Below are positions 23,261 through 34,263 of a stretch of DNA of 64,000 nt, in pieces. This stretch comes from Lotus japonicus. Taxonomy: Eukaryota > Streptophyta > Magnoliopsida > Fabales > Fabaceae. The position numbers and the translations under genes were made by a program. Positions within the stretch are counted from its first letter, which is position 1. Every line of letters begins with the position of its first letter. The notes under the pieces are model-generated. The model had not been told where the DNA came from and did not search any database. It saw only the letters and a program-made list of their open reading frames with translations. The stretch spans positions 26,268,369-26,332,368 of the forward strand of contig NC_080044.1 in assembly GCF_012489685.1 (NCBI RefSeq). The letters are read 5' to 3'.

Positions 23261-24322
23261 ATGAGCAATATTTTACCCATTTTATATAGCCTTAATTTGT
23301 CATTATTAATGATTATTCGTAATTAATTGACCTTGCTTGACAGAGATTTCTGTTATTTGGTCTAATTACGTTTATTCTTATTTTCAGGTTTTATTTGACA
23401 TCAAGGGCATTTTGGAGAATTGCGGAATGAAGATTTGATTGTGCTGGAGTGAAGTTTGTATTTTAGGAAAAATTAGGATTTAATTTCGGAATAAATTAAG
23501 TTTGATATCTTTCAGATTCAAACTTATTTAGGTTGTTATTTTAAAACTATATCTTTAGGATTTGTTAGGATTTGATTTTGATATCTTTTAGGATTTGATT
23601 TTGATTTTGATTAGGATTTGTGATCTCAGCTCCTATTTAAGGGTTTGTGCTGAGAGAAACAAGAACCTTTTGCCTCCTACATTATTATTATATGCAATTT
23701 CGAATTTCAGTAATTATTAGAGTTCTGCTAGGGTTTATGCTTTTAATCCCTATTCTCTTCTCCAATATAATTGTTGAATTCGCCCGATCCATGGAAGGCT
23801 AATTCCTTTCGAACGAATTCCTTTGCAAAGTATATCGCGCTCTTGAGGTATAGTGCTTAATAGAATTCGCATGATTAGTTTTCTTCATCTCTACTTCTGG
23901 CTAGGGTTTGCTTAATTCCTTAGGTTCACGAATTAGAAGATGATGTATGTTCGCTTAGTTCATATTAGGGCGTAAAGGATTCTTAATCGCTTAGTTTAGG
24001 AATCTGTGAATTAGTTATCGCTTAGTTAATTAATTCTCACGAACTAGGAAACTAATAACAAGAATTGATCTTTAGATATCCGTGATTGAGCAGCGATATA
24101 CTGAACAAAGGGATTCGTCCGTCTTTACTTATCATATTAATCTTTGTTTACTTTCTGCTAATCTTTTGAACTGAATCACAACCCCCCCCAGTGTGTGTGC
24201 GTTTAGGGTTCTTAATATTGAATCTGTGCCGAACGATAATCCTTGGGAAACGACCTAGGAGTCACTTCCTAGTTACTACAGTTTTATAAATTAATTATTT
24301 GTATCGGGTACGGCCTCGATCA
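23261..24322 (+). repeat. 5' LTR of element G (first two bases missing)
   Basis: Matches 29256-30313 nearly throughout but begins ATGAGCAATA rather than TGATGAGCAATA. It ends GCCTCGATCA. It contains a CTCCTATTTAAGG TATA-like box near 23629. Confidence 0.9.
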
Positions 24323-24326
24323 AATT

Positions 24327-24344
24327 TGGCGCCGTTGCCGGGGA
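24327..24344 (+). other. primer-binding site (tRNA-Asp type) of element G
   Basis: TGGCGCCGTTGCCGGGGA, four bases after the LTR, identical to the site at 10299-10316. Confidence 0.9.
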
Positions 24345-24725
24345 TTATCGTCCTTGCCAAAGGTTCAATAGAGTTAGTATTAGCATTAGTAGTATTAGTA
24401 TTATTAGTAGTAGTATTAACAAGTTCGATCTCTGACGCAGGTACTGGATTTGTTGGTGAAGGTAAGGATTGGTGATTTTTGAAGGATAATTAGGCTGTAA
24501 CTTCAAACGGCCATATCTTTTGCTCCAAAACTCGGAATTGAACATATTATATATGCTTTTGGGGTAGAAAAAATTTTCCAATTCATCTGTGACCGCTACG
24601 CCGTGATATCGATTCTTAAAAACGCAAAAAGAGGCCTTCCCCCAAAAGTTTTTTTTTAGGGTTTTGAAAAAAAAACAAAAAAAATTTACTTTCATTCTTA
24701 TTCTATTTGGGATACTTAGTGTTGC

Positions 24726-27700
24726 ATGACTAGGGCAAATCCTGGGTTTTTGCATCCATTTATTTCTGAAATAGATCGAGAATTTCATAGGTTAATTAGA
24801 GCACGTAGAGCTTTTGTTACTGATTCTCATTCAAGTGATTCTGATTCTGACCTTGATTTTGATTCTGATTTTGTTGCAGTTTTTGATAACATGGCTGAAG
24901 AAGGACCGCGAGAAAGAACATTAAGGGAGCTGGCTGCACCTGATTTCACCTACGAAAGCTTGTGTATCCAGTATCCTGAGGATGTACCATGTGTACTCAA
25001 AACTGGACTAATCCATTTATTGCCTAAGTTTGGTGGTCTTGCAGGTGAAGATCCTCATATCCATATCAAGGAGTTTCGTACTGTCATATCCACCATGAAG
25101 CCTCCTGAAGTTGACAAAGATCATATCTGTTTGAAGGCTTTTCCTCATTCCCTTCAGGGAACTGCAAAGACTTGGCTGTATAACCTGCCTCCTTCATCCA
25201 TTGCAAGCTGGGACGACCTGAAAAGAAAGTTTCTTGAGAAGTTCTTCCCTGCCTCTAGGACAACTTCAATCAGAAAAGACATCTCAGGAATCAGGCAGCT
25301 ACATGGAGAGACTCTACATGAATACTGGGAAAGATTCAAGACACTATGTGTGAGCTTCCCCCATCACCAGATTTCCGAGCAGCTCCTAGTTCAGTATTTC
25401 TATGAGGGTTTGCTCAACATGGAGAGACATCTCATTGATGCCGCTTGTGGAGGTGCATTGAATGACATGACTCCTACTGAAGCCAGACAGTTGTTTGAGA
25501 AGATGGCTGCTAATTCTCAACAGTTTCACACAAGGAGTAATGATGCTGTTAAAACTGTTAATGAGATTGGGACAGATCCAAGGATGGACAAGCTTGAGAA
25601 GAGGATGGAAACCATTGCCAGCTTGGTTACTCAATTGGCCATGAACCAGAATAAACCTTCACAACAGGCAAAGGTTTGTGGCATTTGCACTAAAGACCAT
25701 AATACTGATGTTTGTCCTTCTCTGCAGGAACCTACAGATGAGAATCCTGAAGCATATGCTGCCAACATTTTCAATAATCGACCTCAGCAAAATTATGATC
25801 TGTCATCTAACAGATATAATCCTGGCTAGAGAAATCATCCAAATCTTAGATGGTCTGATCAGTCACAACCTGCCCAAGCACCGTTTCAGAATAATGCTAG
25901 ATCATATGTTCCTCCTCCAATGCAACAACAGGCTAACAACCCTGCTGCACCGCAATCTAAAGAATCTTCATTGGAGGATATGTTGAAGCAGATGACAGCC
26001 CAAAACATGCAGTTCCAACAAGACACCAGATCCTCTATTCAGAATCTGACCACCCAGATAGGACAGATGGCTACTTCAATAAACCAGCTCCAGTCCCAGA
26101 ATTCTGATAAGCTGCCCTCTCAGACGGTTGTCAATCCAAGAAATGTGAGTGCCATCCCCTTACGGTCGGGGAAGCAAATTGATGCAGATCATGGACCCGA
26201 GCCAGAGCCTGAACCTGAAAAGGAGACAGAGACCACTGCCACAAGAACCTTCCAAGTACAACCACCTTCCATTCCTCTTCCATTCCCTCCGAAAGCTATG
26301 CCAAGCAAGAAGAAGGAAGAGGTAGATAAGGGAATCTTGGAGATATTCAAGAAAGTGGAGGTGAACATACCTCTACTTGATGCACTCAAGAAAATTCCAA
26401 GATATGCAAAGTTTCTGAAAGAATTATGCACTCAGAAAAGGAAGTTGAAGGGAAATGAAAGAGTTCGCATGGGGAGAAACGTTTCTGCAATCATAGGTAA
26501 AGCTGGTAAACCTGCTCCTGTTTCTGATGTTCCTGAAAAATGTGAGGATCCAGGTACGTTTTCTGTTCCTTGTGTCATAGGTGATACTAAATTTGAAAAT
26601 TCCATGCTAGATCTAGGAGCTTCAATTAATGTGATGCCTATGTCTATTTTTAAATCACTTTCACTTGGACCTTTGAAACCTACGGGTGTTGTCATCCAAT
26701 TAGCAAATAGGAGCACGGCACACCCTGCTGGTTGGGTAGAGGATGTTTTGGTTAGGGTTGGTGAACTTGTTTTCCCTGCTGATTTTTATGTGCTTGAAAT
26801 GGAAAAAGGATCTTCCCGTAATACAGTTCCTATCATTTTGGGGAGACCATTTTTGAAGACAGCCCGAACCAAGATAGATGTTTATGCTGGTACACTGACT
26901 ATGGAATTCGGTGATATTGTGGTTAGGATAAACATTTTTGATGCTATGAAACATCCACCTGAAGATTATTCTGTGTTTCATATTGATTTGCTTGATGAAC
27001 TGCTTGATGATATGCTTGATGAACATGAATCTGATTTCCTACATGATTCTTATTATCCTTCCCTAACTGAGTCATACACTTGTCATACATGTACTGCTAC
27101 TGAAATGTGTGACTCTTGCATTGATCAATTTTTGGACACTGTTGTTGTTGACTCAGATGTTAAGAAGTCTGATTGCACTAACCCAGTTGTTGAAGTGCAG
27201 GCTGCAGAAACTGTATCTGCTAGTTTGGTTCCATCTGTTTTGCAGGCACCCGTAGTGGAGCTTAAGCCCTTGCCAGATAACCTCAAGTACGCTTACTTGG
27301 AGGATGATAAGAAGCTTCATGTCATTGTTCCCTCGACCCTTCATGAAAATCAAGAGGAAAAGTTGCTGCAAGTACTAAAGAAGCACAAGAAAGCTATTGG
27401 TCCGACCTTAGCTGACATTCCTGGGATTAGTCCATCCATGTGCATGCATAGAATACTCTTGGAAGAAGGAGCGAAGCCAGTAAGACAACCACAAAGGAGA
27501 CTCAACCCAGTGATACTTGATGTTGTGAAGAAGGAGATCACCAAGCTGCTACAAGCTGGAATTATATATCCGATCTCTGATAGCCCTTGGGTGAGCCCAG
27601 TTCAAGTGGTCCCTAAGAAGACAGGACTTACCGTAGTGAAGAATGAGAGGAACGAGCTTATCCATACTCGAGTGCAAAACAGTTGGAGAGTCTGCATTGA

Positions 27701-27824
27701 TTATAGGAGGCTCAATCAAGCAACTAGAAAGGTTCACTTTCCTTTGCCCTTCAAGGATCCTTCTCTTGTGGATGTTACTATGGAAAATGTTTCCTTGGTT
27801 GTTTCCACCCTCCGGCCGCCATGA
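24726..27824 (+). pseudogene. gag-pol: element G gag-protease-truncated RT
   Basis: ATG at 24726. The Retrotrans_gag core lies at about 25030-25480 (FPHSLQGTAKTWLYNLP) and a CX2CX3HX4C knuckle (CGICTKDHNTDVC) at about 25677-25715. An in-frame TAG at 25827-25829 interrupts gag; the frame resumes unchanged, and a Trp codon is likely ancestral. The protease motif DLGAS is at about 26610 and ILGRPF at about 26836. RT begins with PISDSPWVSPVQVVPKK (about 27570) and reaches WRVCIDYRRLN and FPLPF (about 27685-27755), then runs into unrelated sequence and stops at 27824. The catalytic YxDD, RNase H and integrase are absent, so the element cannot copy itself. Confidence 0.88.
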
Positions 27825-29255
27825 ATCAGGGAGTTTTCTTTCTCCTTCTTTACTTTTATTGCACTTGTTCAATTCCATATTTGTTATGCTTCATTGGGAC
27901 AATGTGTAGTTTAAGTGTGGGGGGGAGATTACCGTAGGTAGAATATTTAGTTTTTGAATAAATCCATGCTTTCTTTGAATTCTTAGGTCTTGTTTAGATT
28001 ATGGGCATTTTCTTTCTTTGAATTGAGTCATGATATCTTGTGATGTGAATCCATGCGTTCTTGTGTGTCAAGTTACTTTTGAAAATTGAGGGGTTGAAAC
28101 AATTATGATAGACTTAATTCCCCTGTGAGAGTTTTTGAGCCTTAACTATAGGTGGTCAACTGTATGCCATCTCTAATCTTTTTCTTGTGTGATTGCACTC
28201 TTGATTACTTGCACTCTAGAACTTGACTTGACGCTTGTTTCTACTTGATATTCACATGCACCACATGCACATATTGAGGTGATTTTAGGCGTTTTCTTCT
28301 TTTAATTAATAAGCCACTAGCCATATAAGCCTACCTTGAATGAATTTATCCTTTGATAGCCACTTTGAGCCTTTTTACCCTTCTTTTCTTTAGCTCATTA
28401 CAAGCTCATAAGTGAAAAACCATGATTGACCTAATCTTAGGGAATTTTGGAGCTTTGGAATTGTTTTGGGAGTAAGTACTAAGTGGGTAAGGGTGCATTG
28501 TTCTTTAATTCTTCCAATTCTCGGTTATGCTTAGTTGGTTGTTGTAAATAGTATGGTGGTGCTGTTTTTCTTACTAGTTTTGTTATTCAGTTAAAAAAAA
28601 CGAAAAGAAAAAAGAAAAGAAAAAAATAACAGAAAAGAAAAAAAGGGCCAAAGAGGAAAAAAAATGATTGAAAGGATGAAAAGTTGAAGTGTGGAATTGG
28701 AGGAAGAATTGCAAATCTTATGCTATATTGGGTTGATTTTGACTTACTTCTTACTTATTCCCCATTGCTCCTCTATTTCCTAAGGTTTTAGCTACTTATC
28801 CCATATTTTATCCTACCTTGTCCTTGGCCCCATTACAACCTTTAAAAGCCCTTTTTGATCTTTATGTGCATGTGTTTTTGATTGTTGATGTTAGCGTCTT
28901 GTCAAGCCTATGGTAGTGTTTGTTCTCATGAAGTGCCTTGAGCGTAAACACAAACCTTAAACACTTGAGTGTAAACACTTTAAGAGCATAACTTGTGAGG
29001 TTCTATCATCTTTGTTCTCACCTCTTGGTTTGATTGGTTACTTTACATGCTCGAATGTTTGGATGATATTCATGGATTTCTTGTCTCTTTGATTCTTCAC
29101 TTGATTTTGCCCATTTCTCTACATTTCCTAGGATTCATTGTTAAGTATGTGATCTTTTAGGTTATTGCATGATTCACTTCCAGTTACAAATTGGTTTTCA
29201 TGTTCTTAATTCTTTATTTTGCCCAGGAGTGCAAAAGGCTAAGTGTGGGGGTATT
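27825..29255 (+). other. non-coding 3' region and PPT of element G
   Basis: No ORF of note. A first purine run (AAGTGTGGGGGGGAGATTA, about 27912-27930) lies close after the deleted pol. An A-rich stretch lies at about 28590-28680. The final PPT (29241-29255) is directly before the 3' LTR. Confidence 0.8.
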
Positions 29256-30313
29256 TGATGAGCAATATGTTACCCATTTTATATAGCCTTAATTTGTCAT
29301 TATTAATGATTATTCGTAATTAATTGACCTTGCTTGATAGAGATTTCTGTTATTTGGTCTAATTACGTTTATTCTAATTTTCAGGTTTTATTTGACATCA
29401 AGGGCATTTTGGAGAATTGCGGAATGAAGATTTGATTGTGCTGGAGTGAAGATTGTATTTTAGGAAAAATTAGGATTTAATTTCGGAATAAATTAAGTTT
29501 GATATCTTTCAGATTCAAACTTATTTAGGTTGTTATTTTAAAACTATATCTTTAGGATTTGTTAGGATTTATTGTTATCTTTTAGGATTTGATTTTTATT
29601 AGGATTTGTGATCTCAGCTCCTATTTAAGGATTTGTGCTGAGAGAAACAATTACCTTTTACCTTCTACATTATTATTTTATGCAATTTTCGAATTTCAGT
29701 TATATTAGAGCTCTGCTAGGGTTTTATGCTTTTAATCCCTACTCTCTTCTCCAATATAATTGTTGAATTCGCCCGATCCATTGAAGGCTAATTCCTTTCG
29801 AACGAATTCCTTTGCAAAGTATATCGCGCTCTTGAGGTATAGTGCTTAATAGAATTCGCATGATTAGTTTTCTTCATCTCTACTTCTGTCTTAGGTTTCC
29901 TTAATTCCTTATGATTAGAAATAGAAGATGATGTATGTTCGCTTAGTTCATATTAGGGCGTAAAGGAGTCTTAATCGCTTAGTTTAGGAATCTGTGAATT
30001 AGTTATCGCTTAGTTAATTAATTTTCACGAACTAGGAAACTAATAACAAGAATTGATCTTTAGATACCCGGGATTGAGCAGCGATATACTGAACAAAGGG
30101 ATTCGTCCGTCTTTACTTATCATATTAATCTTTGTTTACTTTCTGCTAATCTTTTGAACTGAATCACAACCCCCCCCCCCAGTGTGTGTGCGTTTAGGGT
30201 TCTTAATATTGAATCTGTGCCGAACGATAATCCTTGGGAAACGACCTAGGAGTCACTTCCTAGTTACTACAGTTTTATAAATTAATTATTTGTATCAGGT
30301 ACGGCCTCGATCA
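29256..30313 (+). repeat. 3' LTR of element G
   Basis: TGATGAGCAATA...GCCTCGATCA, 1,058 bp. It differs from the 5' copy by scattered substitutions and short indels, so this element is clearly older than the SIRE LTR pair suggests for its host. Confidence 0.92.
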
Positions 30314-30715
30314 GCTGCAAAGCAGAGATTTGCACGAAGGGTGGCTCTTCATGAACAACAACAGAGACATAAGCTTCTTGAAGCTGTTGAAGAGGCCAGA
30401 AGAAAGAAAGAGCAAGCAGAAGAAGCTGCACGTCAAGCAGCAGCTCAAGCTGAACAAGCCAGATTAGAGGCAGAACGACTTGAAGCTGAGGCTGAAGCCC
30501 TTAGATGCCAAGCACTTGCACCAGTGGTTTTTACTCCTGCTGCTTCTGCTTCCATTCCAGCTCCTCAAGCTGCTCAGAATGTTCCTTCCAGCTCTACTCA
30601 GTCAAGCTCGTCCAGACTCGACATCATGGAACAGCGTCTTGACACTCATGAGTCTATGCTAATTGAAATGAAGCACATGATGATGGAACTTCTGCGTCAA
30701 TCTGATAAACCCTAG
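30314..30715 (+). pseudogene. env-like tail, second copy
   Basis: Repeats 22262-22664, from the coiled-coil segment to the stop, with about 2% differences by eye. It follows element G directly and has no start of its own; the apparent start at 30290 lies in the LTR. It continues into the genuine SIRE 3' region. Confidence 0.85.
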
Positions 30716-30817
30716 TTTTAGGATCTCTTCGCTTTTCCTTTTTTAACTTTGTTTTATTTGGTTAACTTCTGTTTCTTTTTCTTTAGTTATTCTGCTTTGT
30801 TTGTTTGTGATTATTTT

Positions 30818-30820
<3 letters not shown>

Positions 30821-30881
<61 letters not shown>
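30821..30881. repeat. (AT)n microsatellite
   Basis: About 61 bp of pure AT repeat, equivalent to 22769-22825. Confidence 0.97.
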
Positions 30882-30883
<2 letters not shown>

Positions 30884-30962
30884 CACTTTATGATTGCAAA
30901 AATCTTTTTTATTCATAATCAACTGCGTTTACATCATACATTTTTTTTCTTTTTCCTACATT

Positions 30963-31355
30963 CTAGAATAGAGGATCCTTCCTCATTCTTCTGCACTCTT
31001 GACGCTGCTCTGACCTTTCCTTCCCCATACGATCCAGTGAATACTGGATGCTGTTGAGACTGACATTTAGCTCATCCCTCTCCAGAATTTCTTCTGAAGT
31101 CTTGAGCTTCTTTTCTATGATTTCCCTTTCTTCCAGCAGCTTCAGTTCAAGCTGGCTGAGCTCTTGCACTTCCTCCACGAAGGCAAGGAATTCTTCTAAG
31201 TCTCTTTTCAACTCTGGACGCAGGTCCTCCTCTAGCAGTGTCCTTATCAGCTCTGCTATGGTTTTTGTACCCTCTGGATGCCTTATGTTTAGGAACAAAT
31301 CCTCCTCAAAGGCCTTCCTTCTGAGCTCTTCTAGTGCTACCCTGTATGATGCCAT
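30963..31355 (-). CDS. antisense coiled-coil ORF of the SIRE element (130 aa)
   Basis: Intact 130-residue ORF on the strand opposite to gag-pol-env, between the env stop and the 3' LTR. It starts MASYRVALEELRRKAFEEDL and ends RRMRKDPLF. It is very rich in Glu, Leu, Lys and Arg with heptad-like spacing, so a mostly helical coiled coil is likely; no signal peptide, membrane segment or enzyme motif is seen. A homologue with about 57% identity over the first 76 residues lies at 39187-39579 in the unrelated gypsy element T2, also antisense. The upstream DNA holds a TATA-like box and conserved blocks (31409-31514). I do not recognise a function; shared ancestry and intactness suggest a real protein. 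Confidence 0.7.
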   Translation of the reverse strand: MASYRVALEELRRKAFEEDLFLNIRHPEGTKTIAELIRTLLEEDLRPELKRDLEEFLAFVEEVQELSQLELKLLEEREIIEKKLKTSEEILERDELNVSLNSIQYSLDRMGKERSEQRQECRRMRKDPLF

Positions 31356-31408
31356 TTTTCTTTTGATGGTATTGATCGAGTTGTGAAGCTTACCCTCCTC
31401 TAACCCGC

Positions 31409-31514
31409 CTTATATAAGCTTCATTCGCCTTTTGGAAGTTATTGCTCCTGCAGTTTCTCGAGGATAAGTCCTTGGTAACTGAAGTTATCTTTACTCCCGT
31501 GGCCGGTGGTAAAC
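31409..31514 (-). promoter_or_regulatory. putative antisense promoter module upstream of the coiled-coil ORF
   Basis: Reading on the minus strand toward the ORF: block GTTTACCACCGGC (31502-31514), then a 29-bp block (31434-31462) beginning CTCGAGAAACTGC and ending CAATAACTTCC, then TTATATAAGG (31409-31418) about 54 bp before the ATG. The first two blocks occur upstream of the T2 homologue at 39013-39025 and 39078-39106. The 29-bp block matches at 26 positions, with 78 bp here and 80 bp in T2 between block and ATG. Promoter activity is inferred, not seen. Confidence 0.6.
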
Positions 31515-32152
31515 GTTCTTCTCCTGCATTAACTCCCTTCTTCACTTCGCGTAACTCTCATTCTTACCGCGCTTATTTTTTTTCTCTCCATTTTTCCTAA
31601 ACTTAGACCTTCTCTAAGGGGGAGTACCTTGTGCTTCAAGCTAAGTTTTTCACACCCCATACTTTTTGCTTATGACAAAAAGGGGGAGTACACCCAGTTT
31701 TTGATGTGTAAGCTGTGTTAGTGTGATTTATTTTTTATTTTGGAGAATTTAAGAGTTCCACCTTTATGACCATAGATGTGTCGTGGGGCAAAAACAAGGA
31801 ATACATTTCACTTCTTCTGAAGTGATTATATTTGACTCTGATATATAGTTGACTCTGAATACTTATGTGTTCTGATTATTCTATTTCATCTATGTCATGC
31901 TCCTTCACTCTGAACTCTTATATTTTTATTTAGCTCAGAATCTAGACTCTTCTAACGTTTTCATTAAGTCTTAGATTCAGGGGGAGCTATGCTCAGAATC
32001 AAGTTGTGACTTGGATTCAGATTGAACAAGATAAACTATTCACATCAGGATAAGTCTGATTCTATATCTCTAAACTCTGAGTGAATTCAGTTTATTGTTT
32101 AAGAATTGTTCATCAAAATACTTAGTTTTGTCATCATCAAAAAGGGGGAGAT
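31515..32152 (+). other. SIRE 3' non-coding region with repeated PPT-like motifs
   Basis: Purine runs of the form A(n)GGGGGAG occur at about 31616-31624, 31677-31690, 31979-31987 and finally 32139-32151, the last directly before the 3' LTR and the likely true PPT. No gene is seen. Confidence 0.75.
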
Positions 32153-33368
32153 TGTAAGATCAAGTTTTGATCAAGTAGTACAACTCTTATGTTTTGATGA
32201 TTACAAGTTAACATTTCAGTATGAACAATTATGGTACTCTAACGTGTCTTTCTGAGTGTGCTGTTTACAGGCTCTGACCTCAATTCAATCTCACACAAAT
32301 CAGAAGCACTGTGCATAAAGAGTGACCCAAGCAACGCTTTCGCAACATCTATGTTCACTACGAACAGTAGAAATGCTTCAGAAGATCTGAAGTTATACAA
32401 GCTCTGATAAGGACTCAGTCACTAGAAGTTCTGAAGATCCAGAAGTTCTGACAACCAAGCAACATTGAAGGTTCAGATGTTCTGATGGTGTGGAAGACTC
32501 TGAAGATCCAGAAGCTGAATAGTGGAATCTCTGATGTCCAGAAGCAAGAAACTCTGAAGACCATGTACTTCCCTCTGAGTTCAGAATCAGAAGATACAAC
32601 GGTCAGAGGATCTGTGCTTTCCCTCTGACTCTGATCAACCGGCTTCACAAGTTCCAACATGAAGCATTCCCCTGATCAGAAGTCTCCTAGGTTTAAAGGT
32701 CAAGTCACTATCCCAGTACAAAAGCAATTGTACCTTCCTGACGACCTACCTAACGTTCTCAGCCACAACAGAAGCTGGAATTTCCAGAGCTGCCCTCCAA
32801 CGGTAGCATTTCCATGCAGCGTTCAAACCCTAATCCTTGGAGTATAAATAGAGGCTGAAGTTTGAAAGATGCGGTGGGAAGAATTTACAGAAGCACAAGC
32901 TATATTCAAAAACCTCCAAGCATTCTTTCATCTGAAATTCATTGTGTTTACTATTAGCTTTTCAGAAGCAAATCTCTTGTAAACATTCTTTGTTAAACAG
33001 TTTGTTTAGTTCCTTTAGGAGATCAAGGTTGATCGGATCCTAGAGAAGACTAAGAGAGTGAATCTTAGTGTGAGCTAAGTCAGTGTAATTGTTAGTCACT
33101 TGTAGGTTTCAAGTGCAGTTGTAACACTTTACCTGATTAGTGGATTGCCTTCATTCTAAGAAGGAAGAAATCACCTTGACGGGTGGACTGGATTAGCTTG
33201 AGGGATTTATCAAGTGAACCAGGATAAAAATCCTTGTGTGCTTTTCTATCTCTTATCTTTAGCACTTAAGTTCTCGAAAGATTTGCTAGAATCTTTAAGG
33301 TGGAAGTTTTTACTTGAAAACGTTATTCAAACCCCCCCCCCCCCTTTCTACCGTTTTTCATACCTTCA
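32153..33368 (+). repeat. 3' LTR of the SIRE element
   Basis: 1,216 bp, nearly identical to 13179-14388. The main difference is a longer C run near 33332-33344. Confidence 0.95.
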
Positions 33369-33980
33369 CCTACTCAGCTCGCAATAAAATTCTCCCCGGG
33401 CCAAACCGCCTTTGAAAGCGCACACGCACACGTGTGGCTGCAATTCCTCGAACCTCGCGGATATGGCACTGTATCGTGTCACATATTGTTCCAAGGTTTC
33501 ACGTTCCTCCTGCTGAGTATCAAACAGATCCCCGACCGTCCTTGCAGAGAAATGGTCAAGGAATTTTGATGAGAAATCACGGAACTTAGCTATGGATCCG
33601 GGAGGCAGATTCGTGAACCATTCCTTTGCCGCGCGTCGGAACGTTGATGGAAACATCCTGCATCTCACAGCATCGGAAACCGCGTACTTCGCCATCTTCG
33701 CCTCAAAACGAGACAAATGATTCTTTGGACTGGTTTGTCCGTCGTACACCTCCAACACGAGGCTCGTCATGCCGTCCGGTACAGTCACCTCTCGTACTGC
33801 CGCTGAGAAAGGCTTGGTTCCAGCCGTAGCCGCAGCTTCCTCCTCCTCTTGATTCCACTGCCGGAGGTGATAGTAACTCAACTGCTCCTATAAACACTCA
33901 TTTTGCATCTTCAAGTCGCCACTTAACGCTCGACATGCTTCTGTACGGCGATGTCTATCCAATCTCACGGTGCGCGGGGA
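33369..33980 (-). pseudogene. gag: T1 gag, truncated
   Basis: Homologous to the T2 gag. The conserved section YYHLRQWNQEEEEAAATAG and the Retrotrans_gag core (FRRAAKEWFTNLPPGSI) lead to GEFYCELSR, where the SIRE LTR begins. It keeps about 50 bp that T2 lost, so it is the better gag guide. A TAG at 33888-33890 (read on minus) stands where T2 has CAG. The N-terminal start is not clear; homology to T2 runs upstream to about 33980. Confidence 0.8.
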
Positions 33981-34263
33981 AGAAATGTAACTTCTCTCTG
34001 GTTCCTTGCCTCGTCATCGACGAGAGGGCTCCATCAGGCTCTGTTGGCGAACCGAGAATTCAACCACTTGCCTCTGAATCGAACCAGTTTTAACAGAAAC
34101 TTGAACTTCTCGAAATCAAATTGCGAATTGCGCGGGAATCAAATCACGATCCATTAAGAATAACTAGAGAAAAATCGCACATAAAAACGAGCTTCACTCC
34201 ACCGAATCACGATCCACGTAGTCCGGGAATCGAAATCTACCGGTCCCCACAGACGGCGTCAAA

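Larger units (their letters stand above)
23261..30313 (+). mobile_element. Athila-type gypsy element G, RT-deleted, inside SIRE
   Basis: LTRs at 23261-24322 and 29256-30313, an Asp-type PBS and a PPT (AAGTGTGGGGGTATT, 29241-29255). The internal region keeps gag and protease but lacks most of RT, all of RNase H and integrase. The left LTR lacks its first two bases (TG). The flanks are different parts of the SIRE env gene, the left one inverted, so no target duplication exists. The element either landed in, or took part in, a larger rearrangement. Confidence 0.88.
13179..33368 (+). mobile_element. SIRE-type Ty1/copia retrotransposon with env-like ORF, interrupted by gypsy element G
   Basis: LTR (13179-14388), Met-type PBS, gag, pol in copia order (protease, integrase, RT, RNase H), an env-like ORF, an antisense ORF, a PPT and the 3' LTR (32153-33368). 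The long LTRs, large gag and extra ORF after pol fit the SIRE/Maximus lineage. The two LTRs differ at only about ten positions by eye plus a C-run length change, so the insertion is recent. Even so, gag, pol and env each carry at least one disabling change. The expected 5-bp duplication is not found: TCACT on the left, CCTAC on the right. Confidence 0.92.

Noticed and set aside
31048..31386. 112-aa Ser-rich plus ORF opposite the antisense coiled-coil ORF
   Set aside because: Ser runs are the complement of Glu/Lys/Arg codons on the other strand; the minus ORF has a homologue, this one does not.
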